Positions 26,701 to 36,100 of a stretch of 64,000 nucleotides of DNA are shown piece after piece. Within the stretch, counting starts at the first letter, position 1. Each line of letters starts with the position of its first letter. Made by a program: the position numbers and the translations under genes. The notes under the pieces are model-generated. The model was given only the letters and a program-made list of their open reading frames with translations. It was not told where the DNA came from and made no database searches. The DNA comes from JAAYCI01 sp031551695 (GTDB lineage: Bacteria; Bacillota; Clostridia; Oscillospirales; Ruminococcaceae): assembly GCA_031551695.1 (NCBI GenBank), contig JAVBNG010000013.1, positions 1 to 64,000 of the forward strand. The letters are read 5' to 3'.

Positions 26701-29418
26701 CCAGCCCCTTGCCGCCGTGTAGTCATCCCACGGGTTGCCCATGTCGCCAATGGCAAGCGCGCCCGCCGCTTTGTCTTCGCCGTCCACGCCGGAGGGGTCA
26801 CTCGTCCATGGGCCAGGCGCCATGTCGGTCCAGCCGCAGTTGAACATGAGCGTGCAGCCGATGTCTTTATACCCCAGCACGCGGTGCGCCGTGGGAGCGG
26901 TGACGCTGCCGCTGAGCGCCACACACCGGGTGATCTCGGCCAGGGGGTCGCCTTTGCCCGCAATGCCGCCCGCTGTTTCAATGCCCGAAACGCTGCCCAG
27001 CGCGTAACAGCGGGAAACCTTGCAGCCATATGTGACCCCGCCCGCGATGCCGCCCACATAAGAAGGGGTCGGAACAGCGTTCCGAATCCGGACGTCGCCC
27101 GCCGAATAGCAGTCCGTCACGACGGCGGGCTGGACGAAACCCATCGTCAACATTCCGGCGATGCCGCCGACAAACTCCAGGCCGTCCACGCTGCCCAGGG
27201 ACCGGCATTGCTCGGTGGTGCCGCCGCTCATCGTCCCCACGATGCCGCCCGTGCCACACGCGCCCGTCACGTTGGCGCTGGAGGAGCATTGGCGGATGAA
27301 ATACGCATCTGCGTCAAAACTGCCGACGATGCCGCCGGTGAAGAATGCCCCGCGCACAGAACCGGAGGTTGTGCACCGTTCAATGGTGGACACAACTGCC
27401 TTGGCAACCAGGCCGCCCGCATACATGCCGTCTGTATCCAGGCCGGTGGCGGACACATCCCCCGAAAACGAGCAGTCTGTAATGGTGGAGCGGTCTGCGG
27501 ATGCAATCAGGCCGCCCACAAGGGCCTCGCCGGATACGCTGCCGGAGGCGGTCACATTCGTGACGACAGATCCCGTGAGGTAGCCGGCCAGCGCCCCGCG
27601 CTCACTTCCTCGCAGCACACAGTCAGAGAGGTTCAGGTTCTTGATCTCGGCGTTATATACAAAACCGAACAGGCCGCCAAAGTCCGCGCCGCCGGTGTCC
27701 ACCGCCAGGTTGGAGATGGTCTTGCCCTTGCCGTCGTATACGCCATAAAAAGAGAGGCCCGCGTAGCCGATCGGCGTCCAGCCGGCATCCGCCTGCTGCG
27801 GCGGGCGGTATGCGGAAAGGTCGATATTCTCTGTTTGGACGTAATATGCGGGCGCGGAGGGCATGCCCGCATAGGCAGGGTCGCCCAGGTTGACCTGCCG
27901 CGCCATAAAGGCAAGGTCGTCCACGGTGGCGATGCGGTAGGGGTCGCCCTGGGTGCCGCTGCCGGAGAGGCGGTAGGTCATGTAGGAGGGCAGGGCGCCG
28001 CTCATGGCGCTGTGCACGGGCACGGGCACCTGCCCCGCCCGGCTCCACGCGCCGTCCGTATAGGCGGCCCAGGCCGCGCCGCCCGGCAGCGTGAACACCG
28101 GTGACGTGCCGTTTTCCCCGTTTTTGGGTTGCGTGCCGTCAACGGTTTTGCCGTTCACCAGCAGCTCCCGCCAGGCGTAGTTGCCCACAAGGGCCCCCGC
28201 GCCGCCACCCACAACGCGCCCGGCGCTTGCCGCATCGACGGCCGTGCCCAGCACCGCGCAGTTTTTGATATCGCCGTCCGCCAGCCCCGCGATGCCGCCC
28301 GCTGTGCCCCCCGCGACGGGGGCGTCCACGGTGGCCTCCGTCCAGCAGGTGGCCACCACGCCGCCGCCGGACACAGCGCCCACGATGCCGCCCGCTTGGG
28401 CTGTTGTCTGCACGGTTCCCGTGAACACGCAGTTTTTCACCGTGCCGCCCCTCAGCTCGCCCGCGATGCCGCCCGCCGCGGTGCCGCTCACGAAGGATGC
28501 GATGACGGCCACGTTGCCGATCTGTCCGCCCTGCACCACACCGAACAGCCCGGCGGCCGGCATCATGCTCACGGTAAGGCCCGAAACGGCGAAGCCGCCG
28601 CCGTCGAACACGCCCATGAAGGGGCGCGCCGCGCTGCCGATGGGGATAAAACCGGGGTAGGCGCTCATGTCGATGTTCGCCGTCAGCGCCACGTGCAGCG
28701 TCGCGTCCGTCACGCTGGGGGCCGTGGCGTATTTTTCATAGAACGTGCCGTCCGAATAGGCGGCGGCAAACTCGTTCAGCGAGAAGGCCGTGTCGATGGT
28801 GAGCGGGTTTTCCGCCGTGCCCATGCCGAACACGGACATGGGCGTGAATATCTGCTCCTCTTCCACGCACACAGTCAGCCGCGGCAGCGCCGTGCCCTGC
28901 GCGGGGGCGCAGCCCTGGGGCAAAACGGCCGTGAAAACATATTCCCCGGTCTGGTCCGGCAGGTAGCCGCCCGCGGCCTCGCACTGCCACTGGATGCCCG
29001 GAAGCTCGGTATTTTCGGCGCCGTCCACCGTGGCCAAAAGCACGTCCGGCAGCAGCAGTGCCTGCTGCGGGGTTCCCGGCGGCACAAACTGCGCTTCAAC
29101 CTCCGGCGCCAGCGGCGCAAAGCCCTGCACCACGCGCGCCGCAGGCGCGGACGATGCGGCGGGGTCCTCGCCGGAGCCCTCGCCCGAGCCGGAGCTCTCG
29201 TCTGAGCCGGAGCTCTCGCCCGAGCCGGAGCTCTCGTCTGAGCCGGAGCTCTCGTCCGAGCCGGAGCTCTCGACGGAAGGGGAGCTCTCGACGGAAGGGG
29301 AGCTTTCTACGGCGTCAGACTCCGCCGCCCACGCCGCCGCCGGCATGGATGCCCACAGGCCCATCGCCAGCGCGAGCGCCAGGGCCAGGGAAATGCTTTT
29401 CCGCGTCGGTTTGTGCAT
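23773..29418 (-). CDS. Giant cell-surface protein with GLUG repeats and xPxTG sorting tail
   Basis: An 1881-aa secreted protein. ATG at 29418 has AGGAGGAG upstream; the frame to 29472 has no site. Residues 1-31 are a signal peptide, followed by an acidic Ser/Glu/Gly/Asp repeat stretch (about 36-85). The bulk is made of four long blocks, each opening with a GDPY-like lead, then a DLSAY/GWxPIG and FxGxYDGxG phrase, followed by many GLUG motifs (GGIAG...NC...G.V), expected to form a beta-helix. An Ig-like domain comes near residue 1740, then a Pro/Ala stalk, APATGD, a hydrophobic segment and RRRRARHG. This fits sortase anchoring. Likely adhesin or glycan-binding surface protein. Confidence 0.88.
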   Translation of the reverse strand: MHKPTRKSISLALALALAMGLWASMPAAAWAAESDAVESSPSVESSPSVESSGSDESSGSDESSGSGESSGSDESSGSGEGSGEDPAASSAPAARVVQGFAPLAPEVEAQFVPPGTPQQALLLPDVLLATVDGAENTELPGIQWQCEAAGGYLPDQTGEYVFTAVLPQGCAPAQGTALPRLTVCVEEEQIFTPMSVFGMGTAENPLTIDTAFSLNEFAAAYSDGTFYEKYATAPSVTDATLHVALTANIDMSAYPGFIPIGSAARPFMGVFDGGGFAVSGLTVSMMPAAGLFGVVQGGQIGNVAVIASFVSGTAAGGIAGELRGGTVKNCVFTGTVQTTAQAGGIVGAVSGGGVVATCWTEATVDAPVAGGTAGGIAGLADGDIKNCAVLGTAVDAASAGRVVGGGAGALVGNYAWRELLVNGKTVDGTQPKNGENGTSPVFTLPGGAAWAAYTDGAWSRAGQVPVPVHSAMSGALPSYMTYRLSGSGTQGDPYRIATVDDLAFMARQVNLGDPAYAGMPSAPAYYVQTENIDLSAYRPPQQADAGWTPIGYAGLSFYGVYDGKGKTISNLAVDTGGADFGGLFGFVYNAEIKNLNLSDCVLRGSERGALAGYLTGSVVTNVTASGSVSGEALVGGLIASADRSTITDCSFSGDVSATGLDTDGMYAGGLVAKAVVSTIERCTTSGSVRGAFFTGGIVGSFDADAYFIRQCSSSANVTGACGTGGIVGTMSGGTTEQCRSLGSVDGLEFVGGIAGMLTMGFVQPAVVTDCYSAGDVRIRNAVPTPSYVGGIAGGVTYGCKVSRCYALGSVSGIETAGGIAGKGDPLAEITRCVALSGSVTAPTAHRVLGYKDIGCTLMFNCGWTDMAPGPWTSDPSGVDGEDKAAGALAIGDMGNPWDDYTAARGWDRRGQIPVLACFGDGQNSSLPVDGTTRKLAGTGAAGDPYQIWTASDLRFLADRVNNDDAAYNAAHYRQMAEIDLSAYAADAGWAPIGTDAAHCFKGTYDGNGHRVTGLVINDTANNYKGLFGYARSAMFTDVSVAGAVSGGNWAGLLVGRADQGTTFMDCAAQGTVSAAGNYAGGLVSAAIDDPVFEHCTFRGEVRAGGENAGGIAGETRGGSMTGCAAEGKSTANGTVGGIVGTMTFSASVVNSSFHGEVRSGSGSAGGIAGALGGGTAVSDSFSTGTVNGRTAGGVAGLLQGSAAVARCYSACAVVCGTGGGGGIVGHLDVATGSPLQDNVYIGPSVAGAVAGRVYGLVDGPAATTTGNAAWQFATVNSAIVPGGASGGMHGAPLTAAQLDLRQGGGAWAAFTTSNGWKRGGQIPDFNDAGILPDYIRALQGSGTAADPFQVGTAEDLYFLSTMVSTGAPGYAQAHYLQTADLDLSMYAPGGSSGSTTLNGWLPIGTREASFGGRYDGGGKLVNNLSILDPTRGNIGMFGVTQGATLQNIHLRDARIVSGGTCIGALAGLAGDTTISGCSAVVNVIGFGAAAGAGNYVGSMLGLATCGTTITDSFAQGAVVGNNFVGGFVGAGECSMDNKPVSVARCFTNAEVNAAGINSGGFAGQLAAQAAGAAVTVIDCYATGNVKAGGNAGGFVGILAGERDAPATVERCYATGSVSAANPFVGGFVASVQSGAVVRGCAALGASAQGATARVADNLLGTLSNNRAFRLMKVDGSTIPDTDPDVGGDKRHGAPATKQQVWDNSLWRDLGFGSAWTLTANLMPVLTGIAGQDDSLPLHLSQAPTDAGISITPPQSLLYRASFAQTITFTVAVTGTHQPDIVWASLPAGLTLTDNGDGTWTLTVPADFYAQTIALRAELRNNSSAYGTAIVEMRAPAPAPTPSPAPATGDRAHPALWLVLGAAALAGLGGLLAWRRRRARHG

Positions 29419-29460
29419 GGGACTCCTCCTGTTTGCCGCGCTCCGGCAGCATTCGTTCCC

Positions 29461-29507
29461 CCGGGCACACACGCCCGGCCCCTTTTTTTGGATGTTGCAC
29501 CATTATA
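29461..29507 (-). promoter_or_regulatory. Leader hairpin and -10 box of the GLUG protein gene
   Basis: A minus-strand TATAAT lies at 29507-29502, without a good -35. The leader carries the hairpin CCGGGC/GCCCGG (about 29461-29477); on the plus strand the same hairpin is followed by TTTTTTT and would act as a terminator for any plus-strand transcript. Confidence 0.4.
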
Positions 29508-29605
29508 ACAAGTCCTGTCGAAAAAAGAAACGCCTAGATAGGAATTATGACAATTTTTGCTCCTTTGGGGACAGGGGAAGCATCGCTTGGCAGCCTTTGG
29601 GCTGT

Positions 29606-29866
29606 TGGCAGACGCATTACCTACGTTTTTGGCAGACGCGCAACACTGTTTTCGAGTGGTTGCAAATAAATTAAAAGGGTTCGAAATCCCATGTTTTCAG
29701 CGTATTGTACAGTTTTTTGTCCTTGACATCTGGGGCTATGCCATCAGGTTCTAGTCGGGGCAACTCGCTGGAGGTTCAAGTTCTCTTGGCCTCACAGCAA
29801 AACAGCCATAACACAGTAATGTTATGCCTGTTTTGCTTTTTCGGAGTGCTGGCAGACGCATTACCT
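29606..29866. repeat. 17-bp direct repeats around tRNA-arm-like sequences
   Basis: TGGCAGACGCATTACCT occurs exactly at 29606-29622 and 29850-29866, with a partial third copy near 29630. Between them are two T-arm-like sequences: GGGTTCGAAATCCC at 29677-29690 and GGAGGTTCAAGTTCTCT at 29770-29786. The second is followed by a terminator (next entry). The layout resembles the 3' end of a tRNA operon or the scar of an integrated element. No complete tRNA or integrase is present. The rest of the 29508-30197 gap has no convincing gene. Confidence 0.5.
29796..29841 (+). terminator. Intrinsic terminator in the gap between the two giant genes
   Basis: AGCAAAACAG plus CATAACA pair with TGTTATG plus CTGTTTTGCT (29796-29813 with 29820-29837, one mismatch), followed by TTTT. 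There is no complete plus-strand gene before it, only the tRNA-like T-arm at 29770-29786, so it may be left over from a lost RNA gene. Confidence 0.7.
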
Positions 29867-30197
29867 TGCCTGGCGATGGGTTTTGCCTATGCTTTTAGAT
29901 TTTGCAGTACACTCTCCAGCCCCTCGGCTACAACCCTTGGGATCAGCTATGCCAACTTCTTGATCACGCTAAATTGGCCGCACCATTCCACATGGTTTTG
30001 GGATGGTGCGCTCAGAATGAATTCAAGGTCTACTTCACCATTTGACAACAGGCGTGGCTTCACCGGGTAGATGAAAATCCCAGCGGCCGTATGATCGCCA
30101 TGATTCGATGATTCGAGAGGGTTAAACTTTTCGGGGCAATGCACTGTTCAAACAAATACTGCATCACCCTTTTCCGGCGCATCCAAGAAAATTGCGG

Positions 30198-33100
30198 TCA
30201 CTTGCGCCTGCGGCACAAAAGGAGCACCGCCAGCGCAGCGAAAGCCGTCCCCAAAAGAACTAGCCAGAAAATGACAGGTGCCCCGTCGCCTGTTCGGGGT
30301 GCCACGGGCGTGGAGCTCGCAGGCGAACTGTCTGAAGCGGAGCCGTTGGAACCGGAACTGCCGGAGCTTGAGCCGCTGGAACTGCCGCTTGAAGAGCTGC
30401 TGCTCTTATCCGCTTTCCATCGGGCATAAAGCGTAATCCCGCCCACTGGCACGGTGTCCGTGTCGAAAATCCACTGTTCCGTGCCGGAAGGCGCTTTGTA
30501 CCAGCCGAGGAACGTATATCCTTGTTTGGAGGGCTCGGCGGGGGGTGTAAGCTTGCTGCCGAAAGGCGCGGTGTAAGACGCCGGAGCCGTGCCATGCCCC
30601 TGCACGTCGAATGTCACCGGGTAGAGGTTCGCAATCCATTTGGCATACAGCGTCAGGTCGCTGTCCGGCATCAGGTCCATATCCAGATGCCACACGCTGC
30701 CGTCAGAGCACGCCCGGTTCGTATACCAACCCGCGAAGGTATACCCGCCGGGATCGGTTGACGGAACGGCGTCAAACATCTCTTTCGTCGAGCCGCCGGG
30801 TAAAACCAGATGGCCCGGGCGGGCTTTCAGCACGGTTGCCGCAATGCCGTATCCGTTTGTGTCGAACGTGACATTCTTAAAAATGGAGTTCCATTTCGCA
30901 TACAGCGTCACGCCCTGCGGCGGCACAATATCTGTGCCGAAGTCCCATTTGTTGCCACCGGTGCAGGCCGCGTTGGTATACCAGCCCGCAAAGGTGTATT
31001 CCGCCGCCGCCGGGGCCGGGGCGGGCTCCGGAACCAAATCGCCAACCGGAACCATCTGCGGGTCGGGCCCGGCGCCGTGGCCGTTCATACTGAAAAACAC
31101 GTTGCACTCCCCGGTGATCCATTTCGCATACAGGGTGGCGTCGGCGGGGATATCCCAAGGGCATGCGGCGGACCCGTCGTAGAAATAGTATTGTTTATCC
31201 AGTGTGCCGCCGCCGTCCGGAGACGAATAGTAGCCCGCGAAGGTATCGCCCGTCCGTTCCGGCGGGGTGATGCCGGGTGGGTTTTGGCCGAAGGTCGCGC
31301 CGGTTTGCGCCGTGCCACCGCTGCCGCCAAGGGCATCCAGCGTGGCAGTGTAACCCAGCGGCTGCCATTTTCCGTATATGCGCACGCCGCCCACCGGCAC
31401 TGTCCCGGAGGAAAAATCCCACGCCGTTGTGAAGCCGGGATCGGCATACCAGCCCGCAAAGTTGTATCCGGGCTCCGCCGGTGTTTGCGTGCCGGGGGTG
31501 GTGAGGTCAAAATCCGGCTCTGCTATCAGCGCCCCGTACTCCATTTTGCGCTGGTAGGGGTTTGGCGGCGCGTCTTCGTTCGGGCCGGGCGTGGGGTAAA
31601 GGAAATTCCCAAGACTGCCCGTGTCGAAATAAACGGTGTATCGGTTTACGTTCCACTTGGCATAAAGAATCATATCGCGGGCCGGCATGGTGTTCACCGT
31701 GAAGCTCCACGCGCTGTGCAGCGCGGCGTCCTGATACCAGCCGCCGAAAGTGTAGCCTGTTTCGGCGGGCGCAGCCGGCTGCGCCGCCGTGGCGCCGAAC
31801 GCGACGCGCTGCGCCGCCGGCGCCGTACCATGCCCCTGCACATCAAAGCGCAGGTTATAGGCCTGCGGCGTCCATTTTGCGTACAGCGTAAGGTTGGCGG
31901 TGACGGCGTCTGCACCAAAGTTCCACCTGTCCCCGGCGGCGCAGGCGGCGGATTTGAACCAGCCGCCAAACACATATCCGGCAGCGGCGGGCTGCGCGGG
32001 CGTGGAGATGGCCGTGCCCGGGATGGCCGGTACCGCCGGCGGCGCCGTTCCGTGGCCGTTTGCGCTGAAGGTGACCGTATAGGTGAAATCGCCCCATTGC
32101 GCGTAAAGGATGACGGGGTTTGTCACAGGGGCGCTGTCTTGCGCCCAAAGCGTGCCGCCGGAAGGGGATTGCGACCATCCCGTGAACACGTAGCCTGCCG
32201 GAATGCCGGACGGGGTAATGTCGCCCGTGATGGTCGCGCTGAAATCCACGTACCGCGCCGCCGGCGCCGTGCCGCGGCCATTCGCGTCAAATACCACCCA
32301 GTTGTCGGCAATGCCGCTGCTCTGTGTGCCCACCAGCGAAGCGTCCGTCACGTTGCCGTGGTTGTGGAAAACACCGCCGCTGCCGCACAAAAGTTCTTCG
32401 CCGTTTGTGATGGCTCCGTAGTTCATCAATATGCAGTTTTCAATGGTGAGTTTTGCGCCGGGCTCAAGCGTGAGGGAGTCGCCCGCGCCAAGCTCGGCAT
32501 CCTGGCCGGAAAGTTCGGTTGAGCGCAGCAGCGTAACCGCCACGCCAGCCCCGGAGGACGCGACAGCCGCCAATGCTTCGGCCAGCGTGCCGTACTGCGC
32601 GCCCGCCTGCCCCGCAATGATCCACATGGCTTCCGCCGAGCCGCTTTGGGCCCATTGGGCGGTCAGGATTTTTTTGTTGTCCATCAGGATGGGTTTGCCC
32701 GCTGAATAGACGTTGTCGTCATCATCTTTCCAACCGTCAAACACGTAAAAAATGGCACCGTTGTCGGGCTTGTGCAGGCTGCCGGGCGCATGGGCCCTTG
32801 CGGTGGAGCCCGCGGTGTACGCCTGCGGGTCGGCAGGGAGGGCTCCGGTCACGTCGGGGTCGGCGCCGGATATTTGGTATGTGACGGAGTAGAACTCCAG
32901 TGCGAGAGTTGCCTCCCCCGTTTTGAAACGGAGGGTTTTCCCGGTGTCCACGCCGTTCACATAAACGCCGTACACGGTGTCAGATTCAAGCGAAATGGCC
33001 TCGTACACGCCGGTGGCGCGCCGCGCGAGGGTTACGGCATCGCCCGACGGCGGCACGAGCGCGACAACCCCGAGGTCGGCATCCATGCCGTCCAGATGTG

Positions 33101-36100
33101 TTGTTACGCCGGATGTGTAATAGCGAATTTGCGTGGCGCGCGCGTCCTGTGTGAAGCGGGCCGTGCGTCCCGTGTCTTTGCCGCCCAGCCAAACCTGCCA
33201 CAGATGGGCGGTGTCCTCAAAGCCCACACATTCATACGCGCCAACCGAAGTTTGCGCCAGCGGGCGGGTTGAAAGGCCCTCGCATTTCAAGAGGCCCGCG
33301 CCGAGGATATCTGTCGGCGCGTCGTCCAGTGTCACTCCAACTTCCACCGCATACCGGTTCACCGTGACGTGGTTTTGCCCCGCAGCGTAGGCGATGGTTT
33401 GCCCGGCGTTTTCTCCGTCCACCCAAATTTCCCAAACCGCCGCGCCGTCGCCGCCGATGCCGTCCACCTGCCGCACGTCGGTGTATGTCCCTGTACCGGC
33501 GCGGCCGACGGCAAGTATTGTGCCGCCGTTCCGCAGTTCCACGCGCCCGGCGTCTTCCGGCGCGCCGTTCATGGTGGTGGCGACGGTGGCGGAATAGTAG
33601 CACACCTGTGCCGCCGGGCCGCCAAAGGTCACCGTTTTGCCCGTGTCCTTGCCGTCCACAAACACATTGAACACGCCGGCGGCCTCGGCGGTGTCCGCAA
33701 GCAAGGAATATTGCTCCGCGGCGTTGTCATATGCCATGGCGAACCGCTTTTGGCCGCCCTGGTATAAATCCACGCTGTTTTTACGAGTTTTTACGCCGTC
33801 CAAATAGGTTTCCACATAGGCGCTTTCGTAGGTGCGGGGCGTTTCAAACGTGCCCGCCGGAATCGTCAAAATGCCGGTTCTTGCCTCCACGCCCTCGGTT
33901 TCCGTCCACAGGGCGGTCAGCGTTACGTCGCCGTAAGCGCGGCTGAACGGCACCGTTGCGCCGGAAACAAACACCGCGCCCTGCGTGAAGCCGGTGTTGC
34001 CATCCGGGGCACCGCCGCCGGTGTAGGCGCTGCCGGGGGTTGTCACCTCCCAGCCGGAGAAGAAGTATTTGTTGTTTTGCGGCACCGGGGCCACGGGCAG
34101 CCGGGCAAAGGTGTCCGTGTACAGGTATTTCCCGGCAGGGGGCGCGGTAAACACATCCACGCCGCCCATGTTGTAGGTGATCGTGTTTTCGTTTACTTTC
34201 CAAATGGCGTAATAGTCGACGATGGCTCCATCGTCGGGGATGAGGTTCGCATAGGTTGTGGTAAAGCGCCCCAGTGCGGTGGCGGCGCCTGCCCTTTCGG
34301 TGTTCCAGCCCATGAACGTATAGCCCTCGCGCTGCGGCGCTGTGGGCGTTTCGCCCGTGCCGCCGATGCTGGGGTAGTCGTAGGTGGTGCCGTAATCGGC
34401 GGTTTGGGTAAGGTACAAGGTGGTGTCGTCGCCGGCGTGGTTCGTGTAATAGTTTACGGTGTAGCGGTGCGGCGCCCAGCGCGCGTACAGGGAACCGTTC
34501 GCGCTGAAGGCATTTGTGGCGGCGGTGGCCAGATAGCCGTCCGCGTCCAGGAACTGTGTGCCCCCCGTGGCGGCGGCTGTGTTGTAATACCCGGCGAAAT
34601 CATACCCTGTGCGCGCGGGCAAGGTGATGGGGTTGCCGCTGCCGTTCGCTCCAACCGGCTGTGTGGAGGCAGAGTTAAAGAACCACCCGTTGTCGTATTT
34701 CTGGTAAAGGCTTGCGGTGCCGGGGGCCCAGGGCGCCGTGTCGGAATGGTTTTTGTTCAGTGCCACCGTGTAGGTGTTTGCCGCCCACACCGCGTACAAT
34801 GCGGTTTGTGTGGCGGAATAGTAGTAAATGCCGGAGCCGGCCGCGTCCCAGCCGGCGGTGATGGTGCCCTGGTTTGCCTGGGTCTGGTCGTAGTTCCAGC
34901 CAAGGAACGCATACCCCGTGCGGGTGGGGGAACCCGGTGCTCCGCCGAAGGGGCGCAGGGAATTGGGGTAGGAACCGCTCATCACCACCTGGGTTGCGGG
35001 GGTGAAGTTCAGGGCGCCGCCGTTTGCGTGGTAGGTGATGGTGGCGGTTGCGGGGTCTGTGCCGCGCGAGGAGTTGTAAGTGTTCACAGAGGCGCCGGAA
35101 GCTGTGCTGATGTAAATATTGCCGTTTGAATTGCTTTTTGTGCCGTTGCCGCCCGCGTTTGCGCCATTGCCGCCCTGCCTTGCATAAAAGTCCGGCACGC
35201 CGTCGTCACTGTTTGTTATGGTGCCCGCCAGGCCGGAGCCGTTCGGCGCGTCGCCGCCATGGCCGCCGTTTGCCGTGGGAGAAGGCTGCCGATGGTAATT
35301 GAAGCCGCCACCGCCGCCCCCGCCGCCGCCGCCGCCGCCACTACCGCCTGTGCCGATGGGACTGGCAGCGCTTCCGCCGGCGCCTCTTCCACCGCCGCCG
35401 CCGCCGCCCGCGTACCGGTACCTGTCGTTTATATAGCCTCCGGTATAGGAACCGTTGGAACCCGTGGCGCCGGCGGAACCGCCGTTGCCCGCGGTTGCCT
35501 GCACCCTGGCGGAATCCAGCACGCGCAAGGCGCCCGCGGCGCCGCTGCCACTGCCCGAACTGCCGGGATAACCGCTGTTTCCATCCGTCCGGTTGTCGTC
35601 GCTCGTTGTGGTGAACCCCGACCCGCCGCTGCCGCCGCTGCCGCCGTCCGCGCCATGTGTGCCGATGCCCGCACCGCCGCCGCCGCCGCCATAGCCGCCG
35701 CTGCCGCCGGAACCGGTATAGTATGTGTTGACGGACCTGGAGGCATCACCACCGGGGGCCCCGTTGCCTGCGCTGCCGCCGCCGCCGCCGTTTGCCGCCA
35801 GTGTGCCGCCGCCGCGCAAAATAAGCGTTGCGCCGCCGGGCAGGTAAACGGCGGCATTCCCTCCTCCTCCGCCGCTGCCGTTGGCTCCGTTCACCGTCAG
35901 CGTAACACCGCTGGCTAGATACAGCGTGGCGCCGTCCGGGCCGGCGCCAACACCCAGCGTGCCGTTGATGGTGCGGCTGGACGTGACCTTGTAATAATAG
36001 CCGCTGTACAATGTGGTGGCGCCGGTCACTTCCGTATAACCGTTCCAATAGGGCGTGGCAGCCTGCACGCCAAGCATCAGCGGCCCGGCAACGCCTGCCA

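Noticed and set aside
25957..28104. 715-codon plus-strand frame opposite the GLUG protein
   Set aside because: Rich in Arg, Ala, His and Pro with no domain, and exactly antisense to a repeat-rich, high-GC gene that has a ribosome site, signal peptide and sorting tail. It is a codon-bias shadow.
34077..35129. 350-codon plus-strand frame
   Set aside because: Antisense to InlB-type repeats of the giant protein; low complexity and no gene signals.
35250..35900. GCC/GGC-rich tandem-like DNA that could be taken for a satellite or CRISPR array
   Set aside because: The periodicity is that of Gly codons in a coding frame. There are no constant repeats with unique spacers and no cas genes; no CRISPR array was seen anywhere in the window.
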